Source: Vibrio inusitatus
GTDB taxonomy: Bacteria > Pseudomonadota > Gammaproteobacteria > Enterobacterales > Vibrionaceae
Direction: 5' to 3'
Assembly: GCA_024346935.1 (NCBI GenBank)
Contig: AP024878.1
Span: 2,790,001-2,854,000 of the forward strand
DNA length: 64,000 nucleotides
How positions within the stretch are numbered: the first letter of the stretch is position 1; each line of letters starts with the position of its first letter. This document shows positions 34,766 through 43,593 of this stretch, piece by piece. The position numbers and the translations under genes are program-made. The notes under the pieces are model-generated. The model saw only the letters and a list, made by a program, of their open reading frames with translations. It was not told the origin of the DNA and made no database searches.

Positions 34766-35028
34766 TTGACACTCGTTGAGTGTCTGTAATAACGGCAAAG
34801 GATATGCCTGACTATTTGGTGAAATATGTTTCCAACAACCGTCAGGTTTTCTCGACCTAGCAGTCGAGTAGGACAGCGTAGAAGTTATTTTGCGTCTGTT
34901 CCATCTAAAAAGCAGAAGTCCGAAGAGGACAAAAAAAGCTAAGTTTCATGGTATACCGCGAAATCTACTTTTAAAGTCTTACTCGCTGTACTAAAAAGCG
35001 CATTTGAAACCTTCAGATGCGCTTTTTT
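34766..35028 (+). ncRNA. Candidate structured small RNA upstream of yihD
   Basis: This gene-free stretch (34596-35091) holds a chain of short inverted repeats on one strand: GACACTC/GAGTGTC at 34768-34784, CCTGAC/GTCAGG (34806 to 34846), CTCGAC/GTCGAG (34850-34867), a longer bulged stem GGACAG/CTGTTCC (34871-34902) and GTCC/GGAC (34918-34929), and ends at a strong terminator. An extended -10 TGGTACGAT (34751-34759) lies just before the first hairpin. Boundaries are guesses. A 38-codon basic ORF (34826-34942) crosses it but uses rare codons and has a weak ribosome site, so coding is less likely. I do not recognise the RNA family. Confidence 0.4.
34993..35028. terminator. Strong bidirectional terminator before yihD
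   Basis: AAAAAGCGCATTTGA pairs with TCAGATGCGCTTTTTT around a short loop, with A and T runs on both sides. It lies 64 bp before yihD and more than 390 bp beyond the Spo0M-like gene start, with no coding gene to end on the plus strand, which implies an upstream transcript. Confidence 0.88.
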
Positions 35029-35091
35029 CTTATCTTTTTTATGACCTTTTTGTTAAGTTATGCGCACATCTCGAGTTCTATGGAGAAGACC

Positions 35092-35358
35092 ATGAAGTGC
35101 CATCGCGTAAACGAATTAATTGAATTGCTACACCCTGAGTGGGTAAAAGATCCAGATCTCAATCTAATTGAGTTCATACTGAAACTTGCGAGCGAAGCAA
35201 GCTACGAAGGTAAACTAGAAGACCTGACTGATGACGTGCTTATCTACCATCTAAAGATGCGTAACAGTGAGCAGGAAGAAGAAATTCCAGGTCTTGCCAA
35301 AGACAAAGAAGACGACTTCAAAACAGCGCTTCTTCGCGCTCGTGGTATTATAGACTAA
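35092..35358 (+). CDS. yihD: DUF1040 family protein YihD
   Basis: 88 residues from ATG 35092, preceded by a GGAGAAG ribosome site; this gives the same N-terminus (MKC-R-NE-IELL) as E. coli YihD, while the open frame upstream runs through a terminator. Family blocks DPDLNL and [13 protein letters not shown] and the ending KTALLRARG are present. Function unknown. In E. coli yihD precedes srkA and dsbA; here ccoG is inserted between. Confidence 0.92.
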   Translation: MKCHRVNELIELLHPEWVKDPDLNLIEFILKLASEASYEGKLEDLTDDVLIYHLKMRNSEQEEEIPGLAKDKEDDFKTALLRARGIID

Positions 35359-35513
35359 CTGTCTTTAGGGTCAGCAAACCAGTTTGTTGACCTATCTAGC
35401 CTCTCAAGCTCCACCCTTTTACTTCCAGTCCCTATCTATTCTGCAACTCATGTAACAATTAATTTCCATATTGTTCGATATACTGCGCTCAAGATTTAGA
35501 TTGGAAAAGCAAA

Positions 35514-36932
35514 ATGGACAAGGATCGTATTGACGTTAAAGACGTCACGGCAAAGGAATTCAACCCTAAAGCACACAAAAGCCAAGGGGATAGATTTAAT
35601 CCAAGTAATCGTATTTATGTGAGGGCAAGCAAAGGCGTATTCCAAAAACTACGTCGCTACGGGGCTTGGTTCTTACTACTATTGTTTGCATTGGTACCTT
35701 GGATTCCTTACGGAGAGCGACAAGCTATTCTGCTGGATATTGGACAGCAGCAATTCAACTTCTTTGGCACAACTCTCTATCCCCAAGACCTTACTCTACT
35801 AGCCCTATTCTTCATGATTGCAGCATTCGGGCTGTTTTTCATTACTACCTTTTTAGGAAGGGTGTGGTGTGGCTATCTGTGTCCGCAAACCGTTTGGACC
35901 TTCATGTATATCTGGTTTGAAGAGAAGTTAGAAGGCGCAGCAAACAAACGAAAAAAACAGGACTCCCAACCACTCACTGCGGCTCTAGCTCTTCGCAAAA
36001 CGCTCAAGCACCTAGCTTGGTTCATGATTGCATTACTCACCGGCCTCACCTTCGTTGGCTACTTCGTACCTACCAATGAATTATGGCGTGATTTCTTCAC
36101 TCTCGATGCCACGTTCTGGACCTACTTTTGGGTATTATTCTTTGCGGTATGTACCTATGCCAATGCGGGATGGATGCGCTCCATTGTCTGCATTCACATG
36201 TGCCCCTATGCACGATTCCAGTCGGCCATGTTCGACAAAGACACCTTTATTGTTGGCTATGACAAAAAACGAGGCGAAGACAGGGGCCCTCGCTCACGTA
36301 AAGCAAACCCTAGCGATCTCGGTTTAGGAGACTGTATCGATTGCAACTTGTGCGTTCAAGTTTGCCCAACAGGGATTGATATTCGAGATGGCCTGCAATA
36401 CGAATGTATCAACTGCGGTGCTTGTATCGACGCTTGTGATATCACTATGGATCGCATGAAATATCCAAAAGGACTGATCAGTTACACCACAGAGCACAAG
36501 CTAGAAGGTACGCACACCAATATCATGAGACCAAAGCTAATTGGCTACGGTTTGGTAATGATTTTGATGCTCGGCTTTTTTATCATGCAAGTTGCTTCTG
36601 TAGAGCCTGCTGGACTAAGTGTTATCAGGGATCGTACCCAGCTGTATCGAACTAATAGTGAAGGCTTCATAGAGAACACCTATACCCTAAAGATCATCAA
36701 CAAAACCCAGCAAACGCAAGGATACAATCTTGATGTTTCAGGACTGACTGATGTTGAATGGTATGGACGTCAAGCCATCAAAGTATCCCCTGGCGAGGTG
36801 TTTAACCTACCAATCAGCCTCGGAGTTGACCCAGAGCAACTGAACTCTTCGGTCACCACGATTCAATTTGAGTTAGAGGATCAACACGGCTTCTCCATTG
36901 AAGTTGAAAGTCGCTTCATCAAGCAGCTTTAA
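35514..36932 (+). CDS. ccoG: Cytochrome cbb3 oxidase accessory protein CcoG (RdxA/FixG)
   Basis: 472 residues. It is an inner-membrane ferredoxin-like protein that reduces Cu2+ for cbb3 oxidase maturation. Membrane spans at about 51-66, 95-115, 168-186, 199-218 and 340-360; two 4Fe-4S clusters follow the classic pattern: Cys274-277-280-284 and Cys298-301-304-308. The conserved WCGYLCPQ (118-125) and HMCPYARFQ (228-236) are present. A C-terminal Ig-like domain lies in the periplasm. It is not next to ccoNOPQ here. It has its own terminator. Confidence 0.95.
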   Translation: MDKDRIDVKDVTAKEFNPKAHKSQGDRFNPSNRIYVRASKGVFQKLRRYGAWFLLLLFALVPWIPYGERQAILLDIGQQQFNFFGTTLYPQDLTLLALFFMIAAFGLFFITTFLGRVWCGYLCPQTVWTFMYIWFEEKLEGAANKRKKQDSQPLTAALALRKTLKHLAWFMIALLTGLTFVGYFVPTNELWRDFFTLDATFWTYFWVLFFAVCTYANAGWMRSIVCIHMCPYARFQSAMFDKDTFIVGYDKKRGEDRGPRSRKANPSDLGLGDCIDCNLCVQVCPTGIDIRDGLQYECINCGACIDACDITMDRMKYPKGLISYTTEHKLEGTHTNIMRPKLIGYGLVMILMLGFFIMQVASVEPAGLSVIRDRTQLYRTNSEGFIENTYTLKIINKTQQTQGYNLDVSGLTDVEWYGRQAIKVSPGEVFNLPISLGVDPEQLNSSVTTIQFELEDQHGFSIEVESRFIKQL

Positions 36933-36950
36933 CAAGAATTAATGTAATCA

Positions 36951-36983
36951 GAGGGTTATACTGCGGTATAACCCTCTTTTTTA
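36951..36983 (+). terminator. Terminator after ccoG
   Basis: A perfect 10-bp stem GAGGGTTATA/TATAACCCTC with a CTGCGG loop and six T, 18 bp after the ccoG stop. srkA therefore needs its own promoter or read-through. Confidence 0.94.
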
Positions 36984-37004
36984 TTGGTCGTTGACACCTC
37001 TACT

Positions 37005-37991
37005 ATGAACGCTTTATTCAATTTTGATTCTCTGACCCCTGATTTTATGTGGTATGCACTGGCCAGTATCGGCGTTCGCGCCGAGTCCGGTTTCCTAGCA
37101 CTCAATAGTTATGAGAACCGGGTGTATCAGTTTGTCGACGAAGAAAAAAAGCGCTATGTGGTGAAGTTTTATCGTCCACAACGCTGGAGCGAACAGCAGA
37201 TCCAAGAAGAGCATGAGTTTACGCTTTCATTGCTTGAACATGAAATACCTATCGCACCGCCCGTGATCATTAATGGAAAAACACTTCATCATCACGAAGG
37301 CTATCTATTCACGTTATTTGACAGTGTTGGCGGGCGTCAGTTTGAAGTTGATAACTATGACCAACTCGAGATGGTGGGTCGGTTTATGGGTAGGATTCAT
37401 AAAGTCAGTGAGGGATTACCCACGTTTAAACATAGACCTACGATGGGCCTAGAGGAATACCTCTATCAATCCCGCGATATACTTAAGCAAAGTCAATTTA
37501 TCCCAACGTATATCGAATCTGCATTTTTCCAGGATATGCAGTTATTAATCAAGGCTATTGAGGAACAATGGCAATCAGATTATACGCCTATTCGCTTACA
37601 TGGTGACTGCCATCCAGGAAATATTCTTTGGCGTGATGGCCCTATGTTTGTGGATTTAGATGATGCAAGAAATGGGCCTGCCATACAAGATTTATGGATG
37701 CTGTTGAACGGTGACCGACATGAGAAACTCATCCAGTTAGATATTGTTTTAGAGGGTTATCAAGAATTTTGCGATTTTGATGTCAATCAATTGAAACTGA
37801 TCGAACCTTTACGCGGTCTACGTCTAATACATTACATGTCTTGGTTAGCAAAAAGATGGCAAGATCCCGCTTTCCCTGTGGCATTTCCATGGTTTAATGA
37901 TGCAAAATACTGGGAAGGTCAGGTATTGGCGATAAAAGAACAATTGGCAGCGCTGCAAGAGCCTCCATTGTCTCTTACACCTAGTTGGTAA
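37005..37991 (+). CDS. srkA: Stress response kinase SrkA (RdoA/YihE)
   Basis: 328 residues from ATG 37005 (an upstream TTG in the terminator tail is unlikely). It is a Ser/Thr kinase of the aminoglycoside-phosphotransferase fold that counters stress-induced cell death. The catalytic loop HGDCHPGN (199-206) and the metal-binding VDLDD (216-220) are intact, with the ATP lysine Lys54 in VVKF. dsbA follows 34 bp downstream, as in E. coli, where the pair is induced by Cpx. Confidence 0.95.
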   Translation: MNALFNFDSLTPDFMWYALASIGVRAESGFLALNSYENRVYQFVDEEKKRYVVKFYRPQRWSEQQIQEEHEFTLSLLEHEIPIAPPVIINGKTLHHHEGYLFTLFDSVGGRQFEVDNYDQLEMVGRFMGRIHKVSEGLPTFKHRPTMGLEEYLYQSRDILKQSQFIPTYIESAFFQDMQLLIKAIEEQWQSDYTPIRLHGDCHPGNILWRDGPMFVDLDDARNGPAIQDLWMLLNGDRHEKLIQLDIVLEGYQEFCDFDVNQLKLIEPLRGLRLIHYMSWLAKRWQDPAFPVAFPWFNDAKYWEGQVLAIKEQLAALQEPPLSLTPSW

Positions 37992-38025
37992 ATCCCAACA
38001 GATTATTTATTGAAGGAGTATTTAA

Positions 38026-38628
38026 ATGAAGAAGTTGATTGCCTTGATGGCAACCATGTTTTTAACCCTATCTGTGCATGCGGCACAATTTAGCGAAGGT
38101 CAGCACTACAAGGTTCTCGACCTACCAGCATCATCGACTCCAACAGTAAACGAGTTTTTTTCTTTCTATTGCCCACACTGTCATCAGTTTGAGCCAATTA
38201 TGAAGTCTCTAAAAGCATCATTACCTGCTAATGCTAAGTTCCAAAAGTCTCATGTTTCTTTCATGGGTGGTAACATGGGCCTGCCTATGAGCAAAGCCTA
38301 TGCCACAATGGTAGCGCTGAAGATAGAAGATCAAATGGTGCCAGTTATGTTCAGTCGTATTCATGATCTGAACGCAGCACCTCGCAATGAGGATGAGCTT
38401 CGTCAAATATTCCTAGACGAAGGCATTGATGCGAAGAAGTTTGACGCCGCTTACAAGGGCTTTGCTGTCGATTCTATGGTTCGTCGCTTTGACAAGAACT
38501 TTAAAGACAGTGGCTTACGTGGTGTTCCAGCGATTGTAGTTAACAACAAGTACCTCGTTGAAATGGGTGGTATTAAATCAACCAAAGACTTAACAGACTT
38601 AGTGAATTACCTATTAACGCTTAAGTAA
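38026..38628 (+). CDS. dsbA: Periplasmic thiol:disulfide oxidoreductase DsbA
   Basis: 200 residues with a Sec signal peptide (1-19, cleavage after VHA) and a thioredoxin fold. The active site Cys49-Pro-His-Cys52 is the DsbA form, and the cis-proline loop RGVPAIV is present. It oxidises cysteines of exported proteins and is reoxidised by DsbB; in vibrios it is needed for toxin and pilus folding. An AAGGAG site precedes the ATG. Among likely clients is LptD, whose disulfide maturation also uses LptM. Confidence 0.97.
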   Translation: MKKLIALMATMFLTLSVHAAQFSEGQHYKVLDLPASSTPTVNEFFSFYCPHCHQFEPIMKSLKASLPANAKFQKSHVSFMGGNMGLPMSKAYATMVALKIEDQMVPVMFSRIHDLNAAPRNEDELRQIFLDEGIDAKKFDAAYKGFAVDSMVRRFDKNFKDSGLRGVPAIVVNNKYLVEMGGIKSTKDLTDLVNYLLTLK

Positions 38629-38633
38629 TCATT

Positions 38634-38662
38634 AAGGGGAGCGAATCGCTCCCCTTTCTTAT
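38634..38662. terminator. Terminator after dsbA
   Basis: AAGGGGAGCG and CGCTCCCCTT form a 10-bp stem around AAT, followed by TCTT. It is 6 bp beyond the dsbA stop and may also stop the convergent comM remnant transcript, though T runs are short. Confidence 0.8.
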
Positions 38663-38774
38663 TCACTTTGTAACCTGTCTAATACTTTGTCTTCCTCGTT
38701 CCACAAACCTCTCAATCACTGGTGAAACTCTCTCCTAAATTGTTTATCTCCAATCACTTCCAAAAGAGCAAGTC

Positions 38775-40287
38775 TCATTCCGCTATTTGTTGATGTAGCA
38801 ACCGCAACAACCGATCCATAGAACGATAGCCTAATGCCTCGCTCAAGTGATGTTTTTGTATATTCTCAGACTGCTCCAGATCTGCAATAGTGCGTGCCAC
38901 TCTAATAATTCGATGATAAGCACGAATGGACAAGCCTAAACGAGCAATCGCAAACTCCAAAAACTCGGCATCTTCTTTTTCTAAGCTACAATGCCGCTCT
39001 ATCTCTTTATTAGTTAACAAGGCGTTAGGCTTACTTATTCGAGCAAGCATGCTTTCTCTCGCAGCGCTGACCCTATTGCGGCAGTCCTTGGTAGACTCTC
39101 CTCTATCTCCACCCTCACTCAATGTGCCCAATGGTAATAAAGGGATCTCTACAGACATATCAAAACGATCTAAAAAAGGGCCCGATATACGACCCAAGTA
39201 CTTCAGTATTGCCTGAGGAGTATGCTGACACTGACTGCCTTGATAAAAACCAGAAGGACTGGGGTTTAAAGCGCCGATAAGCTGAAATCGAGCTGGAAAA
39301 CTGGTTTTTCCTGATGCACGAGAAATAGCTACCTGCCCCGCCTCTAAAGGCTCACGAAGAGCATCAAGCACTCGCTTTTCAAACTCAACAAGCTCGTCTA
39401 AAAAAAGAATACCGTTATGCGCTAGAGAAATCTCGCCTGGCTTAGGGAAGGATCCTCCCCCTACTAACGCCACCATAGAACTAGAGTGATGTGGTGCTCG
39501 AAAGGGGCGCTTTCGCCATGTGGCACTGTCTAAGTCTGCCCCCACTAGTGAGGCTATACTTGCTACCTCCAACGCTTCTTGCTTACTCATCGGCGGAATA
39601 AGATCAGGAAGGCGCGATGCAAGCATGGTTTTCCCTGTTCCCGGTGGGCCAATAAAAAGGAGGTTATGTTGCCCTGCAGCCGCTATCTCTAAAGCCCTCT
39701 TTCCTTGATGCTGCCCTATGATGTCTTGCATATCCATATCGGACAGAGAATTAAAGGTTGTTTTAGGTTCTGGCTCCAACTCCAACTGCTGCTGGGAGGC
39801 TAAGTAGGCCGCCACTTGCAATAAACTTCGAGCTGATAGATTGCTGTCTTCATCCACCAAGCGCACTTGCGTCGCATTTTGATAGGGTGTAATTAGGGTT
39901 CGACCATCACTATTACTTGCCATTGCTGCAGAGATAACACCTTTGACCAGACAACGCTAATTCACCCAACAGCTCCGTATCTTCCAGCCTGTTTAACGGG
40001 ATTTGTTCACTCGCTACTAAGATACCTATAGCGATTGGAAGGTCAAATCGACCGCCATCTTTAGGCAAATCTGCTGGCGCTAAATTAACGGTAATTTTAC
40101 GACTCGGAAATAAAAACTTAGAGTTCAAAATTGCACTTCGCACTCTGTCTTTAGACTCTTTTACACTAGTCTCGGCAAGCCCAACAAGATGAAAGCCTGG
40201 CATACCTGGACCAATGTGAACCTCAACAGTTACCGGGGGTGCAGACACACCCAAGCTTGCTCGACTATGTACTATTGCTAGTCCCAT
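38775..40287 (-). pseudogene. comM: comM (YifB), frameshifted
   Basis: Intact ComM is a MCM-like AAA+ helicase of about 505 residues that drives branch migration during natural transformation. Here it is split: the N-terminal frame (40287-39913) runs to ELALSGQ and then leaves the family sequence and stops; the C-terminal frame (39923-38775) picks up at VKGVISAAM in another frame and continues intact through Walker A GPPGTGKT (residues 92-99 of that frame), the GILFLDE Walker B and the C-terminus. The family has LSGQLRAVKG at this point; only the residues between Q and the shifted frame are missing, fitting a 14-bp deletion near 39943. The C-terminal part could start at the ATG 39923. Adjacent ilvL is the same as in E. 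coli. Confidence 0.9.
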
Positions 40288-40368
40288 ATCACACCAAAGT
40301 TAACGATCCTTAATAGGGTTTAGACGGTATACATGTTGTGAGTAAGTGAAAAAAGAATGAGTTTTTCC

Positions 40369-40396
40369 TTGTCAGGTCGCAAGAATTTGTGATACC
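40369..40396 (+). promoter_or_regulatory. Possible ilv operon promoter
   Basis: A -35-like TTGTCA (40369-40374) is followed after 16 bp by TGTGATACC, an extended -10 with a weak hexamer. It lies 40 bp before the ilvL ATG. The match is modest; other start sites in the 148-bp gap are possible. Confidence 0.45.
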
Positions 40397-40435
40397 ACTA
40401 ATGTCATAAGCACTGTGCAACTTTATTTGGGAATT

Positions 40436-40525
40436 ATGCAACCTACTCTTCGACTACTTTCTCTGGTGAACCTGATTGTCGTGGTGATTATTCACACCGC
40501 GCGAGGGCGAGTAGGCGCAAATTAG
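40436..40525 (+). CDS. ilvL: ilv operon leader peptide IlvL
   Basis: A 29-residue ORF before ilvG. Residues 5-19 are packed with regulatory codons: five Leu, four Val and three Ile within LRLLSLVNLIVVVII. Scarce charged Leu, Val or Ile tRNA stalls the ribosome here. It is followed by an attenuator, as in E. coli ilvGMEDA. The start ATG has a GGGAA stretch a few bases upstream. Confidence 0.93.
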   Translation: MQPTLRLLSLVNLIVVVIIHTARGRVGAN

Positions 40526-40577
40526 CACAGCAAGATTTACAAGCCCTCGCACTGAAAAGTTCGGGGGCTTTTTTTTA
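40501..40577 (+). promoter_or_regulatory. ilvGMEDA attenuator (terminator and antiterminator)
   Basis: The terminator is AGCCCTCG (40542-40549) paired with CGGGGGCT (40562-40569) and eight T (40569-40576). The end of the leader peptide ORF contains GCGAGGGC (40501-40508), an exact 8-base complement of GCCCTCGC (40543-40550), so it can form the competing antiterminator. Stalling in the ilvL control codons would favour the latter and let RNA polymerase read into ilvG. Confidence 0.9.
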
Positions 40578-40685
40578 GTTTTAAAGGTCTCATTGAGACA
40601 ACGATTGGAAAATGGAGCACAAGATGTGCAGTAAGACTGAGAACACAACTAGGCAGCAATTAGCCTTATTACAGGGAGAACGCCA

Positions 40686-42332
40686 ATGACGGGTGCACAA
40701 TTAGTAGTAGAAGCACTTCGCCAACAAGGAATTAAGACCATATTTGGCTATCCTGGCGGAGCAATCATGCCAATCTACGACGCATTGTACGATGGTGGTG
40801 TTGAGCATATCCTCTGCCGACATGAGCAAGGTGCAGCAATGGCGGCTATTGGTATGTCTCGCTCAACACAAGATGTTGCAGTGTGTATGGCGACTTCAGG
40901 ACCAGGCGCGACGAATCTAGTAACGGGTCTTGCTGATGCCTTCCTTGATTCTGTACCTGTTGTAGCAATCACCGGACAGGTTGCTAGTTCTCATATCGGC
41001 ACCGATGCGTTCCAAGAAATGGATGTGATCGGTATGTCTCTTTCTTGTACCAAACACAGCTACTTAGTTACTGATATTAACGACCTTGCTCCAACACTGG
41101 CTGAAGCCTTTGAAGTAGCAAAAGCAGGACGCCCTGGACCTGTCATCGTTGATATCGCAAAAGACGTTCAGTTAGCACAAGCACCAGATACCGAGTTTCC
41201 TACATTCCAACAACCTATGATGCCTGTACCTCAGCCTGAGGACTATCGCTTAGCTCAAGCACTGCTACGTGAGAGTCGTCGCCCTGTGTTGTATGTCGGT
41301 GGCGGTGTTCAATTGGCTAAAGCGACAGATACGGTTCGCCAGTTCCTAACTGACAATCCGATGCCATCGGTAAGTACCCTCAAAGGCTTGGGGACAGTCG
41401 AGCGCCATAACCCTCACTATTTAGGTATGCTCGGGATGCACGGCACTAAAGCCGCCAACCTTATTGTACAAGAGGCCGATCTATTGATCGTTGTTGGCGC
41501 ACGCTTTGATGACCGAGTGACGGGTAAATTAGATACCTTCGCCCCGCATGCCAAAATTATCCATCTAGATATCGATAAAGCGGAATTTAACAAACTACGT
41601 CATGCACACTCTATTTTACGTGGTGATATGCGTGAAATCTTACCGCAATTACATTTAGAGAATGATATTACACCTTGGGTTCACCATTGTGAGAGCCTGC
41701 GTAGCGGCTTTAAATGGCGCTATGACCACCCAGGTGATTTAATCTTTGCTCCACTATTGATGAAGCAACTGTCGGACATGATGCCCGATAGCTCAATGGT
41801 ATCTACCGATGTTGGCCAGCACCAAATGTGGGCAGCGCAACATATTCAACCTCGTGATCCTCAGAACTTTATCTCTTCAGCAGGTCTAGGCACTATGGGC
41901 TTTGGTTTGCCTGCCGCTATGGGAGCTTCCGTAGCAAGACCTGACGACCAGTCTATTCTTATCTCTGGTGATGGCTCGTTCATGATGAATGTACAAGAGC
42001 TTGGCACCCTGAAGCGTCGCCAGATCCCGGTAAAGATGGTCTTAATCAATAACCAACGTTTAGGTATGGTTCGCCAATGGCAATCTTTATTCTTTGATGG
42101 TCGCCATAGCGAAACCATCCTTGATGATAACCCGGACTTTATTATGCTAGCCAAAGCATTCGATATCCCAGGAAAAACCATCACCAAGAAAGAAGAAGTA
42201 GAACCTGCATTGAAAGAAATGCTAGAGAGTAAAACCGCTTATCTACTGCACGTACTTATTGATGAAGAAGAAAACGTATGGCCATTGGTACCACCAGGTG
42301 CATCCAATGAAGAAATGCTAGAGAACACCTAA
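40686..42332 (+). CDS. ilvG: Acetolactate synthase II large subunit IlvG
   Basis: 548 residues, intact, unlike the frameshifted ilvG of E. coli K-12. A ThDP enzyme that joins two pyruvates, or pyruvate and 2-ketobutyrate. The N-terminal PYR domain has the catalytic Glu of the [10 protein letters not shown] block (Glu47), the middle domain binds FAD, and the C-terminal PP domain has GDGSFMMN...INN for Mg-ThDP. It follows the attenuator by about 108 bp and precedes its small subunit IlvM by 11 bp. Confidence 0.97.
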   Translation: MTGAQLVVEALRQQGIKTIFGYPGGAIMPIYDALYDGGVEHILCRHEQGAAMAAIGMSRSTQDVAVCMATSGPGATNLVTGLADAFLDSVPVVAITGQVASSHIGTDAFQEMDVIGMSLSCTKHSYLVTDINDLAPTLAEAFEVAKAGRPGPVIVDIAKDVQLAQAPDTEFPTFQQPMMPVPQPEDYRLAQALLRESRRPVLYVGGGVQLAKATDTVRQFLTDNPMPSVSTLKGLGTVERHNPHYLGMLGMHGTKAANLIVQEADLLIVVGARFDDRVTGKLDTFAPHAKIIHLDIDKAEFNKLRHAHSILRGDMREILPQLHLENDITPWVHHCESLRSGFKWRYDHPGDLIFAPLLMKQLSDMMPDSSMVSTDVGQHQMWAAQHIQPRDPQNFISSAGLGTMGFGLPAAMGASVARPDDQSILISGDGSFMMNVQELGTLKRRQIPVKMVLINNQRLGMVRQWQSLFFDGRHSETILDDNPDFIMLAKAFDIPGKTITKKEEVEPALKEMLESKTAYLLHVLIDEEENVWPLVPPGASNEEMLENT

Positions 42333-42343
42333 TAGAGGCAACC

Positions 42344-42628
42344 ATGGAAAGATACTTACTAGATATTAAAGCGGATGATAAGCCTGTATTACTAGAACGT
42401 GTATTACGCGTTGTCCGTCACCGCGGTTTTATCGTTCGCCAGGTTGCGGGCACACAGAATCATCAGAGCAAGATCGCCAGTGTGGAGATCATTGTTGACA
42501 GTGAACGTCCCATCACATTTTTGACTAATCAGATTGAAAAACTGTGGGATGTGATTAGCGTAGATGTCACTAAGATCGACAACAACGAACTCCCTAACAA
42601 CAATTTACAGCACAAAGTGAGCGCATAA
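42344..42628 (+). CDS. ilvM: Acetolactate synthase II small subunit IlvM
   Basis: 94 residues with one ACT domain (about 3-75): a start of L.I.ADDKPVLLERVLRVVRHRGF and the IASVEIIVDSERP strand. It binds IlvG and raises its activity; isozyme II is poorly sensitive to valine in E. coli. Small gaps of 11 bp on both sides mark it as an operon member. Confidence 0.95.
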   Translation: MERYLLDIKADDKPVLLERVLRVVRHRGFIVRQVAGTQNHQSKIASVEIIVDSERPITFLTNQIEKLWDVISVDVTKIDNNELPNNNLQHKVSA

Positions 42629-42639
42629 GGAAAGCAGCA

Positions 42640-43584
42640 ATGGCTACAAAGACAGCAGATTTTATTTGGTTTAACGGTGAAATGGTTCCGTGGGCAGAAG
42701 CCAACGTACACGTGCTCACTCATGCAATGCATTACGGTACTTCAGTATTCGAAGGTGTTCGTTGTTACAACACGCCTAAAGGCCCTATTGTTTTTCGTCA
42801 CCCAGAACATGCAAAACGCCTTAAGAACTCAGCAAAAATCTACCGCTTCCCAATTCCTTACACGGCTGAAGAAATCATGGAAGCAACCCGCGAAACTATT
42901 CGCGTTAATAAATTAGAAAGTGCCTACATTCGCCCATTAGGCTTTGTTGGCAATGTTGGCTTAGGTGTTTGTCCACCGGTCGATTCTGAAATGGAGCTGA
43001 TCATCGCAGCCTTCCCATGGGGTTCATACTTAGGTGAAGAAGCTCTAGAGAATGGCGTTGACGCTATGATCTCTAGTTGGAATCGTGCAGCACCAAACAC
43101 TATCCCAACCGCGGCTAAAGCTGGCGGTAACTATCTTTCTTCACTACTTGTTGGTGGTGAAGCTCGTCGTCACGGCTACGATGAAGGTATTGCACTAAGT
43201 GTGGATGGTTACCTATCTGAAGGCGCTGGTGAAAACATCTTTGTGGTAAAAGATGGCGCTATCATTACTCCACCAGCAACAGCGGCAATCCTGCCAGGTA
43301 TCACTCGTGATTCGATCATGGTTCTGGCTCGCGATAAAGGCTATGAAATTGTAGAAGCAAATATCGCTCGCGAAGCCTTATACCTAGCAGATGAGATCTT
43401 CATGACCGGTACGGCTGCTGAGATCGTTCCTGTTCGATCTGTTGACCAAATTCAGGTTGGCGAAGGTAAGCGCGGTCCAATCACGAAAGATCTACAAGAG
43501 ACATACTTTGGCCTATTCAATGGCACAACTGAAGATAAATGGGGCTGGTTAGATTACGTTTACCCAGCTGACGCAGAGAAATAA
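42640..43584 (+). CDS. ilvE: Branched-chain amino acid aminotransferase IlvE
   Basis: 314 residues, fold-type IV PLP enzyme that makes Val, Leu and Ile from their keto acids. Lys160 (AAKAGGNYLSSLL) binds PLP; the HAMHYGTSVFEG start (28-39), YIRPL near 96-100 and the EGAGENIF block near 212-219 are all typical. Located between ilvM and ilvD in the conserved order. Confidence 0.97.
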   Translation: MATKTADFIWFNGEMVPWAEANVHVLTHAMHYGTSVFEGVRCYNTPKGPIVFRHPEHAKRLKNSAKIYRFPIPYTAEEIMEATRETIRVNKLESAYIRPLGFVGNVGLGVCPPVDSEMELIIAAFPWGSYLGEEALENGVDAMISSWNRAAPNTIPTAAKAGGNYLSSLLVGGEARRHGYDEGIALSVDGYLSEGAGENIFVVKDGAIITPPATAAILPGITRDSIMVLARDKGYEIVEANIAREALYLADEIFMTGTAAEIVPVRSVDQIQVGEGKRGPITKDLQETYFGLFNGTTEDKWGWLDYVYPADAEK

Positions 43585-43593
43585 GGAAGAATT

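Noticed and set aside
34826..34942. 38-codon basic ORF in the yihD upstream region
   Set aside because: Weak ribosome site, rare codons and overlap with RNA helices; kept only as a possibility within the RNA candidate.
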